Shown here piece after piece: positions 50,135 through 63,172 of a DNA stretch of 64,000 bases (positions are counted from its first letter, which is position 1; each line of letters starts with the position of its first letter). Origin of the DNA: Petrosia ficiformis (taxonomy: Eukaryota; Porifera; Demospongiae; Haplosclerida; Petrosiidae); assembly GCA_947044365.1 (NCBI GenBank), contig OX345640.1, positions 8,305,088 to 8,369,087 on the forward strand. Reading direction: 5' to 3'. Under the pieces are notes generated by a model. That model had not been told where the DNA came from, made no database searches, and worked only from the letters and a program-made list of their open reading frames with translations. A program made the translations under genes and the position numbers.

Positions 50135-51249
50135 TGGTATATGAAACACTCGACAAGTTCAACTCCACCTAGGTGTGTACTTTTACAATTACAATTAGTT
50201 GCTAGGACACTATTCATTGAGAACAATAGTTAATAATAATATTCATAGTTAACAAATCTTGCTGTTATATGAGCCCCACCCATTACTGCAAGTTCTAACA
50301 TATTACTATATCCTCTCTTTGCTATATACTGCAAAGACTGTCATGATATCTGTTTGTGTGTAGATCTAGTTGTAAGGAGATTACAGATAGTCATACGTAG
50401 CTATGAAAATCTAAACAGGATGATTACAGTGATCAGTTTTAATCATAATTACCATTTATATATACATATAGTCAGTAACTGGTAGGTGAATATTAAGCTG
50501 TTACTCCATATGATCCTTCCACCTATCTGGCCATCCTTATTAACTGGAGAGTATGATAGTACTCTCCATGTAACTTGAGGATATTCAAAATAAAAATGGC
50601 TGCCCATACCGGCCAATTTCAATTCAGTGGCTGCTATACAAGGCCCATGGGTTTGTATAATGTTAGTTTGTTACGCCAGAATCTACTAAAAGCTCTGTTA
50701 AGACCAACATTCTATAGATTATGGTTCCACAAATAATAAACCACTTCAAATCCACTGATATACATGACGTAAGTAACCACCCAGCACTTCATGACTAGCG
50801 ACCAACCAAAGATAATACTGAAATCTACATCTTCCATTTGACTATTCATTATATAGAGTGTGGTAATAAATGTCATGTAAAGCATAGACTTTTGTATGCA
50901 GTGTAGCCTAGCGGATCAATCTAGGCTATTGTGCCACGCCCACTAATAGGAATGAGATGTTTTGAGGTAGGGCTCTTAATTATCAAAAGTCAATCGCGTC
51001 CTATATCCCGAGCATGACCGCTTTGATTAGTAGTGTACATAAATGTATTGGTATGAGAATACTCCTAATTATAAAGTTCTTAATGTAATTATTAATCACA
51101 GATTAGAGATATGTACATGAAAAAAATAACACAATTATCATTAAAATAACTAATGATGATTGGAATAATAACAGAAAATGAATTATATTGCATATCGGAG
51201 AGAAAATTATGACATGAATAAATAAAATGGGTCATCATCAAGTGATGTG
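50135..51249. other. Intergenic region, ankyrin gene 5' side to CCDC186-like gene 3' side
   Basis: About 1.1 kb with no supported ORF. It should hold the ankyrin-gene promoter at its left end. The rest is unremarkable AT-rich DNA. Confidence 0.4.
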
Positions 51250-54200
51250 TTATCTGGGTAACTGCGAAGATGATTTCTGGTATATGTTTAATTGAGAAGA
51301 GAGGAAGGCTATTTCTTTTCCCAACGTTTCTAGACTCTCCTGTGTTGTGAAAAAATGAGTGAATCCATCCATACATCTGTCTATCCACCCATCTGCCTCT
51401 ATACCATCCATCCACCCATACGTACATCTACCCAGCCATCTTCCATCTATTTATTCCTTCATCCCTTTATCCATCCATCCGTCCGGCATCCACCCATACA
51501 TACATCAATCTATCTATTTAAGTATTCATTCATCCATTTATTCCTTTATCCTTTTATCCATCCATCCGTTCGTCCGTCCATCTGTCTATCCATCTGTCCA
51601 TGCGTGCATCTATCCATCCATACATACATACATCCATCCATCCATCCATTCATTCATACATGTGTACATACATCCATCCATCCATCAATTTTGTGTAAAG
51701 TTACTTTTAATGTAATATTCTTTAGTAACGTATCTTCCAAAACAGCTTGCATCTTTCGATTAATTTCAATAGATAGTTCTAGAGTCATATCAGAACTGAT
51801 TTTCTGAGCACTTCCTGAAAACACAGATGCCATAATCCCAGACTTTCTACGAAACTTCTCTTTGTGGGCATCTGCCTCAGGTGTAGCTAAAGCACCAGCC
51901 TGATCTCTCATTATATAATTCTGGATAATTCTAAATTTAAAAATGGAAGTAGTTTAACATTCACAATGGAAGAATGTACCTTGACTTCTTCTTGAGGTCT
52001 TCGAGTAGTTGTTGTGAATGACCTTCGTAAAACTCGAGTTTTTCTTCTCTTCTTGCTATTGTTCTTTTTAATTGACATATTTTCTCAACTAGTACAGTTT
52101 TCTCATGATCTAAAGTTTGGAATAATGTGCTGGAATTTCTTGACTGAACAACCAATGTTGGAGATAGAGGCTGGAATAGACAAATAGATTAAATATATGA
52201 TATATAAATAGATACATGTATAATGATATGGACAGTGAGAGAAAGACAAAGACAAACAGACAATAACCTCCTCTGGAGAGGACATTCTATTGTAAGGGTA
52301 AGTTGTGACATGAAGATGTCCTCTGGAGTCATCCAGAGACCCATGTGAAACAGATCTGATTCCCATTCCAGTAGAATTGGAATCAGGCAACGAAACCGGG
52401 AGAGTAGCTACTGCAGATGAATTACTAGCTTCAAGTTGTTCTATACGCCTGCATGAATACAAATACTCTAATTATGCATACATGGTTGTGCAAAATAATG
52501 TCAAAACCTTCATAATTAGAATAATACATTGAATATATGGTATCATACTTTGTATAAAGTTGTATTTGTCTTTGCATGTCTCTTATGTTATTAGCATGCT
52601 TTCTTTTTAAAGCACTGATCTGTTCTCTTTCCTCCTCTAGAGATATTGAAAGCTGCTCAACTGAGAGAGAGAGGGTAAGGTAGTGGGAGAGTAAAGTGAA
52701 TGGAGATGAGATAAGATGCAACTGAGAAGAGGGAAGGATTGAAGAAGAGTAGGTACAATGGAGGATGCAATGGAGGAGAAGGACAGAAGATATCTCAGAA
52801 TGGATAGTGGATAAGGTATACCTGCTTTTGATCTATCTTGTAGCTGATTCATTAATACTGATATCTCAGAATGAGATGTTTGTTGTAATTCTGATAACTC
52901 ATTCTCTTGTTCTTCTCTTCTCTGATGAGCTAAACGAAGTTCATCTCTTAATCCACACATATCAACTTCTAAAGAAGATAATTGTCCTTCTAAAACTCCT
53001 TTTTCAGTCATCAATTGAGCATTTGAGGATGACAGCTTCTCAGAAAATGTCAATAGTTCCGACTCCTTCTCTTTCCGTTTTCCTAATTCTTTTTCTAAAT
53101 GTTGATTGGTTTTTTGAAGATGAACATGGCTTTCTCGTAGAGCAGTATGAGCTTCTCTTTCTCTGATAAGATCATAATTATTACTTATTAACCATATACA
53201 TCTAAGTCCATCTATTCTTATCTGTCAGTCCATCTATGTATCTTATCTGTCAGTCCATCTATGTATCTTATCTGTTAGTCCATCTATCTATCTACAGTAT
53301 CATATCATATTGTCAATCCATCTATCATATCAATCTATCTGTTAGACTATCTACCCATCTATCTATCTACAGTTTCATTTCATATGGTCAGTCTATCTAT
53401 CTATCTATCTATCCGTCTGTCTTTATCAGTCAGTGTGCATCATATTTTCAGTTTGTCTACACTAATCTCACCTCACAATATCTTTATTCATTTCTTTCAT
53501 AGCTTCTATTTCACTACATAATCTTTTCTGTTCTCTCTTTTCTTTAGAGAGTGCTACTTTCATATCATCCAGTTCAGACTGCTTTTCTGTGATTTGATTG
53601 GTCAGTTCTGTTACCTGGAATTCAGACAAGTACATGTATATCTCTTTACCCATAAGTACAAGTGAGTCCGTTATACCTATCTATTCATGCATTGTCCATC
53701 TATCTGTCTGTCTGTTATATCTATCTATCCATGCATTGTCCATCTATCTGTCTGTCTGTTTGTACTGTATGTTCATTGGTTCCTTACCCTTGTCTTCAAC
53801 TGTCCACATTCTTTTTGTGTAACTTCAAGTGTGTCTCGAGATAATTCAAGTTCTTTAACAGTTAATTCATGAAGTTGTGTCTGGTCTGCTATTTCTTGTT
53901 CTTGCAGTCTCAATTCTTCTTCTCTCTTACGTAACTTCACATCTAATGTATTTGATTTCATCTCCTCCGAGTCCTGATATTGGGCAATCATTCGTTTGAG
54001 ATCTTGACGAATCTGTTCTCCTTCTTCTCGTGCTTCTTTCAGTTTCTTTGTAGTGGAAGTTAACTGACTTTTTGTATCCTGAAAATAGAGTGGAACAATC
54101 ACCTATCCATCCATATATCCTCTCATCAATCCATCTGTCCATCCATTCATTCATCCATCCATCCATCCACCATCTGTCCATCTATCAATCCATCCTCTCA

Positions 54201-55375
54201 TCAGTCCATCGATCAACAATCTGTCCATCTATCTCTCCATTCATTGGTCCATCCATCCATTCATCCATGCTCTGTTCCATCTATTTATCTACTCATCCAT
54301 CCATCTATTTATTACTTTGTGAGCTTCTAGTTCAGATTTCAACTTATTTTGTGCCCATTTCAATTTTATATTATGTGAAGAAGATTCATCTCTCAACTTT
54401 TTAAGTTCTTTTGTTTGTTCAGAAACTTGTGACTCCTAGAAGACAAGGCGAAGAGGAGAGGAGGAGGAGAGGAGGAGGAGAAGGAAGAGGAGAGGAGAAG
54501 AGGAGTAGAGGAGAGGAGGAGGAGAGGAGGAGAGCAGGAGAGGAGAGGAGGAGAGGAGAGGAGGAGGAGAGGAGGAGAGCAGGAGAAGAGAGGAGAAGAG
54601 GAGGAGAGGAGAGGAGAGGAGGAGGAGGAGAGGAAGAGAGGAGAAGGAGGAACAGAGAATGAGACAAGGGAATGAAAGGAGAAAGAATGTAACTACTATA
54701 TTTACATATTGTAATTATCTTAACTCACATATTTTTCATTACTAATAGTGAGTTTACTGATTTCAGTTTTCTGCGATTTTGTAATTGTTTGTAATTTTTC
54801 TATTTCCTATAATAAACAATATTTCATGACATCACCACGACATCCATTCACTCTCCTACTATCACTTATTACACACCTTCACATCATCTTTTCTTCTTCG
54901 TTCTAAAGACACCTGTTCATCTAACAATTTTATTTTCTCTTGATCCAGTAAAGTCACACGAGTCATCATTATCTCATGACTTTGCTGAGTCTCTGATAAC
55001 TGATAATACATATGTAATGTGCTCATTAATACTGTCAACTCACACACACACACACACACACCGGTGAATTTGTCCAACATACCTTGTTCATTGTTTTCTT
55101 CAATTGTTCTTCATTACTCTCTGCTATAGTTCTCTCTTTCATTAAATCATCTTCATAGTTTGCTATCTTTTCTTGTTGAACAAAACACTTCTCTTCCAAC
55201 TGTACAATTACATTATGTACATACGTAAGGTATATACAAATGACTAGACATATCAAACATGCATGTACATACTCATACATGTACAGTGTGTGATGTACAT
55301 AAAACTACATACATGACATTATACAATGTACATCATAACTGTATATACACTACAAGTACACAGAATTCCTTTCTA

Positions 55376-55410
<35 letters not shown>

Positions 55411-55997
55411 TTACCTGTCTAATAACTTCTTGAAGGGTACTTTCCTATTTAAATGAAGTAACTATAAAAAGAAATTATTTCATTGTCATTTTTTAATACC
55501 TTCTCTTTTGTTGATTGTAACTCTTTTGATATCATATCTCTTTCATTAATCAGTTTTTGGTGCTGTTCATGAGTTAATAAACCTTTAAGGTCCGATTCCT
55601 GTTCTAGTACATCACTATTCTCATTCTGAATATCACATGATACACCCACTCTGCCTGAACCAATCAGATCCATTTCTGGATCGTCACCCATTTCAGGATT
55701 ATAATCGGACGTGTCAATATTATCAACACTACATGTAAATTTCCTCTGATCATTATCGTCCACACTTTCATTCACCTGATTATCACATGACACTACTATG
55801 TCATTATTTCTTGACATGTTTATAGTACTACTGTTGTCATTACATATATTATCAGTTGTGTTTGAGTCTTTCCATCTGTTGTGATCAGTTGTATCTCTTG
55901 ATCCCTTCTCTTGAACAAATATCATTTCTTCTGTATCATCATCAGAAGACAAGCCATTCTCTAACAATTCAATTTGATCTTTGCTTTCATCAGCCAT
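51250..55997 (-). CDS. CCDC186: CCDC186-like coiled-coil protein (C. elegans CCCP-1), 846 aa
   Basis: Golgi/endosome-associated coiled-coil protein; family members act with Rab2 and the EARP complex in dense-core-vesicle maturation. Exons in order: 55500-55997, 55415-55444, 55083-55199, 54877-54999, 54729-54806, 54316-54435, 53788-54078, 53472-53614, 52822-53162, 52549-52660, 52268-52448, 51980-52170, 51705-51930, 51250-51339; phases agree. Acidic, Asp/Asn/Ser-rich N-terminus (1-140), then near-continuous coiled coil. The conserved C-terminus identifies the family: [51 protein letters not shown] and, in the small last exon, [17 protein letters not shown]. Length is close to the human protein (about 900). 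Introns are short and hold CCAT/CTAT microsatellites and a purine tract. Head-to-head with the rhotekin-like gene, start codons 217 bp apart. Confidence 0.85.
51355..51690. repeat. CCAT/CCATCCGT microsatellite in last CCDC186-like intron
   Basis: Fills the 365-bp intron 51340-51704; frames rich in Ile-His-Pro-Ser here are artefacts. Confidence 0.9.
53195..53440. repeat. CTAT/GTCAGTCCATCTATGTATCT repeat intron
   Basis: (CTAT)n with three copies of a longer unit in a CCDC186-like intron. Similar repeats occupy 53665-53765 and 54105-54312. Confidence 0.85.
54440..54662. repeat. Polypurine tract (GAGGAGGAG)n
   Basis: Over 200 bp of G/A on the plus strand, i.e. a pyrimidine tract on the CCDC186 sense strand. 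It begins 5 bp from exon 6's acceptor and acts as an exceptionally long polypyrimidine tract. Confidence 0.9.
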
Positions 55998-56214
55998 TTG
56001 TCTACAACGACATATTTATGTAGAGTTAATTATGTTAATAAATAATAATCATGAATACAATTTAAAATGTCACATGATAAATCACATGACGTCTTTAAAA
56101 AGGGCGCCAAGGTCGGCCAAACAAAAGCAACTTCAAGAGAAGAACAGTACAGTATAGTACAAAGTTTGAAAGAAGTAGTTCTGAATAATTTAACATTCCA
56201 AAATATCTCCAATC
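55998..56214. promoter_or_regulatory. Bidirectional promoter region, CCDC186-like / rhotekin-like genes
   Basis: Two divergent start codons lie 217 bp apart, so both promoters must share or abut this stretch. It contains two CATGTGA/CATGACG-like motifs (CACATGATAAATCACATGACG) but no clear TATA box. Confidence 0.45.
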
Positions 56215-59200
56215 ATGGCAACACCTGTAAAGAGAGTCAAACTATATCCTGAACTTCCAGCCTCCCATACATTACGTGTGAAGCGTAAAGGTGAGGCACA
56301 TATTACTGATGAAAAAGAAAATGTTCATAAACATGAAGCTGGAATAAAAAAACAAAAGGTACATGTATTTTATATTAATGGCATCATATCATATGACTAT
56401 CATGTGACATACAGCTATATTCGGACAATCCATTGTTAACATCGCTCCAAGATGCAATAGATCATGAATGTAAGATGAGAGATGCAGCATCAAAATTACT
56501 TCAATTATCAAAAAGTACTCAACACAACATGGAAGCAAGTAAAGGTAAAGTTGTAATGGTGGTTTCAACATGTACTTGTAAGTGCCTCGTGTATATTATG
56601 TACTATGTGGTTATAGGTCTATTTGTATCGAATATGAAGATACTTGAACTAATGAAAGAATTACAACATACTCACAGTGATACTGGAAAAGGAGTATGTA
56701 TTGATAATACTGACGGAGAACTGAAACCATGTCAAGCAAGGATTGGAATATCAAGTGTGTTTGTATCTAGATATACTGTATGTGTGTACATGTATGTGTT
56801 TGTATCTAGATTATAGTATAGTATGTGTGTACATGTATGTGTTTGTATCTAGATTATAGTATAGTATGTGTGTACATGTATGTGTTTATATGTCGATTAT
56901 AGTATAGTATGTGTGTACATGTATGTGTTTGTATCTAGATATACTATAGTACATGTATGTGTGTACAATTATACATGTATGCATGTGTTTGTGGTTTCCT
57001 CTACATGTATATTGATTGCCTACTTTCAGATATAAGGATTCCACTGGAATGGAAAGAATTTGAGCAAATTAAAGGAAAAATAGGTGAGCATAATTTTGAA
57101 GTCTTATATTACACTTGTAATAATTCACTTCCCTATACGTCATACATATATGTTATATATATAATCTTTACTTGGAATATTTATTATAGAGTGACCTTAA
57201 TATCACACTGTTAATAATATTTAATATACATGTACAAACACAAACAAACATGTCTAAACATCCTCCACTTGTAAACATACATGTACATGTATATAAAGTA
57301 CACTGTACATACATGTGTGCATGTACATGGTCATGTAATACAGTTTGATTAGAATTTAACATTTCTTTCGTGGGATGAGAGGTCATGTACATGTACATAT
57401 ATGGTCTGTTCACAGTCATGATGACCTCAAAATCAGAATATATATGTAATATAGTGTATAGTTTAATGTCTTAAGGTTAATACATGATTATACTCTAACT
57501 CATGTCTTTGTACATGTATTTCTGAATCTCTCTCTTTTCAGATTCCTCACACAAGATTGGTGTATTTTGTTTGTTTCGTCTTGGTAGTCAAGTAATGGAT
57601 ACACAAACTTTAGCAATAATTGATAGAAACTCAATGGATATATCATTCCCTGGAGTGATTGTATTGTAAGTACATGTACATTACACCTAATGATTGTACT
57701 ATGCATGTACATGTACATGTACAATGTGTATGTATGTGTACTTGAACAGTACATGTACATGTACATTACACCTAATCATTGTACTATGCATGTACATGTA
57801 CATGTACATTACACCTAATCATTGTACTATGCATGTACATGTACATGTCATCATACATGTACAATGTGTATGTATGTGTACTTGAACAGTGCATGTACAT
57901 GTACATGTACATTACACCTAATCATTGTACTATGCATTTCATGTACATGTCATCGTATTGTACATGTACATGTATACTTGTACTTCTGTTGTCGTGTACA
58001 TTACACCTCATCATTGTACAGTATGATGACATATACATGTACATGTCATTATATTATACATGTACATGTATCCCTGTACTTCTGTTGTCGTGTACATGTC
58101 ATCATGTAATTTTCTATTGTTTTATTAAATATTTTAACTAGTCTGAACACGGATAATGTTTCCCTGTTCCAAAAAGTATTAAATAATTACCAAATAAGGT
58201 AATATTGTACATACATCCACAGAGACTATACACTCAATTTATTTGTTGGAATGTGTACTGAATAATTGTTGAGAAGAACAAAACACATGTACATGTACAT
58301 GTACATTATAGCTGTACATGTCTATCTACATGTACATGTATTTAGTTTATTTAGTACATGTACATTCGTATGACTGTGTGTATAACATATACACTGTATC
58401 ACTGATGCATCTATTTAGCTATCTTTGTAGATATAGATGTTCTATTTTATCATTTCCTATATATACATGTAATATCAGTAGTGTATTTGTATAAACAGTG
58501 AAGCCACAAGGAGTTTGTAATATTTCCAGTGTTACTGGACTATCTAATTGCACTATATATATTATAAAGGTCATAATGTCAGGCCTTTGTTTAGAACATT
58601 TGTGAAGGAGAGGGTCGGTGGTGTCATAGCAAAGGCTTTTGAAGGGTCAAGATTCTAACAAAACGGGACCCCCTAATTGAAACCCTCCTTGTGCGTGTAT
58701 ATCCTTAGTCCTAATTAGGTAAATTCTTCTTGTGCACTTTTGACTGCTCCCTTGTGTGGCTGTGTTCCTGTTTATACACATAATTATATGTCTGTTTATA
58801 TCTATCTATGTCACACTACATGTACATGTATCTATCTATGTCACACTACATGTATGTTAAGAATTTGTTTACATATTATATGTATGATAATAACGTTTAG
58901 GAATAAATTTGGAATGCATTATATTCTAAAGATCATCATGAAGCACCTGTGTACATATGTACTACGTTACTATAGCAACCAGATGTACTTCCTTATTCAA
59001 GTAACTAAATAAAGTATTGAATAGTGTACATCGGAGTTTTTGATAAGTTTTGAAACATGGGCCAAATTGGCTCAACAATGGTTAATGTGTGTGCCATTGG
59101 GAATACATCTTGAGCCAATAAACAAAGAGTTAATGCTGTTAGTGACAATATAATCATAATTAACTGAGCCACTGGCCCAAAGAGAGAACGCAGTGCCAAA

Positions 59201-62200
59201 TAAGAAGCTCTTTGGGCCAATGGTGTGCCATATGAGCTCATCAAAAACAGTGGTACAAATATTTATTCCAGGTGCAATATCTTGGCTTTGCTTATGAAAT
59301 TATATACATACCATACATATACCACCTGGACTCTAGCTTAATTACCTGTAATACAATGTACATGTACATACATATTATTAATGTCTTAACATCATAATTA
59401 AATAGTAATTAACGATACCTATTTCGATAATTCGACATCGTTTTTCTGATTATACGAAATTCCTCACACTGGGATGGATAGATAAATACTAATTAATATA
59501 ACTATGTAGTTATTGTTCTAGTTCATTAATCCATGTACATGTATGAAAACCACAGTACATGTAATTATGTATACACAAGTACATATATGAAAATTTACAC
59601 AGAAACAAACAAGCAACCACGATGGCTTAAAGAATTCATAAAACACAGCCACAAAGGGCTTAGAAAATACATGTACATGTATTAAAGCAGCCACTCTGGC
59701 TTAGAAACTACTTTGTACATGTAACTATGTAGACATGTACATGCAACTACATGTATGTATACATGTACATGTATGTATACATGTACATGTAATATGTATA
59801 CATGTACAGTGCTTCATATATATTTATATCATATTTCCTCTAGTCCAAAACGTGTTGATCCAGATTTTACATTGATAGTTGAAGTTTACAGTTCAGTCCC
59901 ATCAGAGCCACACCCTCCACCTTCCTCCTCGTCTTCATCTGGTAAAGAATCAACTCCCATGAAAGTTCTAAGGAAATTGAAAAAGGTATTAAATATTAAT
60001 TAATGTTTTACAGTTCATATCATTTGTTTCTTCTCGTAGGACCTCTCTCTTGATCATTTAGGTAACTCACCTATATCAATGTCATCCTCATCCTCTGCTC
60101 TTTCTCTATCACCTTACATACCAGCCATGACAAATGTTAACCCTTCTCATGGATTTGCTCTAGCTGGACATACTAAATTTACTCTGAAAGATGTAATGGG
60201 TAAGTACAATGTACATGTGTACATGTACAATGTACATGTACATTGTATAGTACAATGTACATGTACATTGTATAGTACATTGTACATGTGCATTGTATAG
60301 TACATGTACATGTGCATTGTATAGTACATGTACAGTACCTGACTTTATTAAGTTTACGTACTATAATGCACTTTAATAAGGTGATAATCAACTGTATTCT
60401 AAGTAGTACTATAGTACTACTTTGTACTGTAATCATAGTAATGTGTGAATTCCCTTTACATTTGTATGTGATAGCATACATGTAGTACTAAGGTGTAATA
60501 CTGTGTAGTACCAGTACAGTGTACTTCAACACTACAGTCAATGGAAGTACAGTGATAATATGTAAACTTAATAATGACAAGTACTGACATAAATGTACAT
60601 GTAGGTTGTGTATATGCGTATACATCATGTACATGTACATGTAGGTGTACATGTAATATAATGTTCCATGTGCATTTATACTGTAAATGTACATGTATAA
60701 TTATGTACAAGTGCTGCATATACATATACATACATGTATATGTGTGGGTCACTGGGGTGTGTGATCTTTGTTATGTTAATTAATGCAAAATATAATTATG
60801 AAGTTATGATTATGGATATTTCTTACCATGGTGGTATGGTGATATGGGAGCGTTAATATCAACAGCAGTTACATCATAATATTACAATTATTATTGTCAC
60901 CTAAACATTTATACTTCTGTTACTATGGTGATAGAAATAGTACATCAACATAATCATGATAATATTAAATTATTATTCACTTAATTTTCACATAAGAATA
61001 CTTTTATTATGTATATGATGTGTGTACTTGTTGGGTGCTATAGGTTAGCACATGTACACGTGTACATGTACATGTACATGTGTACTTGTGTAAATATTTA
61101 GTTTGTCCTTCTATTTAAACAATGATATCTTCAGACTCAATTCAGTTCCTCTAGTCATTACTATTAAACTTTGTATAATGTGTAATTACTGAATCTAAAA
61201 AGTGTACAACTGGTGAGTGGGTGTTCCACCCACCTTATCAACCAACTCCTAAAAATTCATGTACTTATCAAATACAACGTGTAAAACCACATCTAACATT
61301 AACTGGTCCTCCTAGAATTGAAATTAAACTAAATATGGTATCTTAGAGGAAATTACATGTACATGTAACTGTTCCTCCTAGATACCAAATTTTATTGAGT
61401 TCTAAAGATATGCATTTCTTCAAAATGTTCGTGTTAGATCACAAATGAGTCATTAATATGATGATGAGGGTTTTGGGTATACTGGATGTTTTGTTAGGGA
61501 GGGGAAAAATCAACCATATGAGGCTCATTGCTCTAGGGGGGGTCGGTATCACACACCAAAAAGTTTCAATGTAGGCCCTCTGAGTGGCTTCTGGACATGT
61601 TGTGGTGTGAAATCTAGGTGGGGATATTCCCCATGTATGAATGCTTGTTGTTATGTGTGGCTACACTAGTAATTAAGATATTATTAAAATACTAATAATA
61701 TAATATAGTAATTTATATTTGTATGGGTTTAATATAATATAATTTAGACACATGTATGTAATCATGTGATGTGCATAGTCCCTTATCGCCATGGTAACAC
61801 AAATACAGTGCATGTGTCGAATCAGTAAACATTTAAAAACCCTCTGGATTACCTTATGTCTCAAATAATATTTTATAGTATCATAAATGGATTGGTAACA
61901 AGGTGTCGTTGTAGTTGATACCTCACTATTATCCCCTCCAAGCCTTGTGTAGCAATCACAAGACATTGAGTAATTAATTAATAGTTTAATATGGAAATAA
62001 ATGTACGACAAAGATGAGTTGATGAATATGTGTTGTCAGTTTATAAATGCAGACATACTCTTTGTTGACTAGCCTTGCAAACAACTCATCAAACTCATTG
62101 CTGAAATAAAGTGTAATAATATTCCATTGTACACTATATATAGCATAAAAAGTAGTATAGTTTGTTATCTAAATAAACTCTTCTATTTTCAGGTACTTGT

Positions 62201-63172
62201 CGTACCTATAATCTCACTCGTGGTGCTGTTGGATCAAGTGGAACTGCTGCCTCTTCTAGTATTGGTATGTGTATCCACTATATATAATATTCTTAGTAAA
62301 GTGATTTATGACATTGTTTACCTGTGATTATGAATTCTTGGAACATCAGGACAACTTAAATTAGTAATGATATCATTCATTATAGTACATATATATATTA
62401 TTATTATTATATATATATGTACATGTAGTGTGTATAATTTATATACATGTATGTATATAGTTTCTTTGGTGTTATCATTGGTAAATATATGTATCAACAT
62501 ATATCAACATTATCTTGTTTGTAGTTAGTGTCTGTCTGGTGAGTTTGGGTCTATTGAATAGGAATTCAAATTTACATTCTTTAAATATTTGTTATAATTC
62601 TATTTGGACTATTATAGCTGTGCTGTTTATTACCTATGAAACCATTTTCATTCTTGTGCTAATTAATGAATAAACAATTAAGTTATTAATAGTTATTAAT
62701 AGTACAGTGCTAACAGGATACTAATATTCTACTTCCTGTGTATGTAGTACAAGTAGTACAGTATATTCATTGAGGCTTCAGTTGTAAGCTAAGCTAAGAT
62801 ATATAGCAGCTTGTGATCCAGTGTGGCTTATTGTCCTGCTTTGAATCAAGGAGCAAATAATTGAATTGTAATCTATTTTATTGCTATCAATTCATTATAA
62901 TTGAGTCTTAATCTATTTCTAATTGGTAAGTTATATACACATGTATATATGATGCATAAAGTAAAGCATGCTATATGTATTGGTTGCATTCCCAGATATA
63001 TTAATTAGTTATATATAATCATTATTATATGTATGCTGAAGTTATAAGCAGCTATTTACTATATACAGGAGATCAGCCTCTTCTTCCATTGTGGGGTCAA
63101 ATTTGTTGCAATATAATGGCTGAACCAACTTGCTCAACTCAACCACGATCTACTGGATTTATTCATTTACAA
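56215..63172 (+). CDS. RTKN: Rhotekin-like Rho effector, N-terminal part (3' end outside window)
   Basis: Scaffold that binds GTP-Rho through an HR1/REM repeat. Exons: 56215-56358, 56415-56544, 56617-56754, 57030-57083, 57542-57665, 59844-59985, 60040-60199, 62193-62264, 63069-63172; phases agree and the last ends at a GT donor. HR1 region at residues 49-115 (LQDAIDHECKMRDAASKLLQL...SNMKILELMKELQ). An anillin/rhotekin-homology C2-like region follows: IRIPLEWKEFE, IGVFCLFRLGSQVMDTQTLAIIDR, DISFPGV, PDFTLIVEVYSS, ALAGHTKFTLKDVMG, LPLWGQICCNIMAEPTCSTQP. The PH domain of rhotekin would lie past the window. Missing motifs of anillin (actin/myosin binding) favour rhotekin. Introns of up to about 2 kb (57666-59843, 60200-62192) are filled with ACATGT-type repeats. 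Confidence 0.85.
56755..56990. repeat. Tandem repeat of about 46-58 bp in rhotekin-like intron
   Basis: Units TGTGTTTGTATCTAGATTAT, AGTATAGTATGTGTGTACAT recur four to five times after exon 3. Confidence 0.85.
57665..58100. repeat. Tandem units with ACATTACACCTAATCATTGT
   Basis: The 20-mer plus ACTATGCATGTACATGTACA recurs five times at irregular spacing, mixed with TGTACATG runs, inside a rhotekin-like intron. Confidence 0.85.
59028..59250. mobile_element. Foldback MITE in rhotekin-like intron
   Basis: Outer arms GGAGTTTTTGATAAG and GAGCTCATCAAAAACAGTGG are imperfect inverted repeats. Inner GGGCCAAATTGGCTCA / TGAGCCACTGGCCC and CATTGGGAATACA / TTTGGGCCAATGGTGTGCC also pair. Confidence 0.55.
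60200..60340. repeat. ACATGTACATTGTATAGT tandem repeat
   Basis: Four to five units of TGTACATTGTATAGTACA immediately after the exon 7 donor. Confidence 0.9.

Noticed and set aside
54411..54662. Glu/Arg/Gly-rich 83-codon protein
   Set aside because: Translation of the GAGGAG polypurine tract within an intron.
62127..62327. Hydrophobic 66-codon plus frame (LVVPIISLVVLLDQVELL)
   Set aside because: Another frame of the rhotekin exon 62193-62264, whose correct phase gives the conserved TCRTYNLTRGAVG segment.
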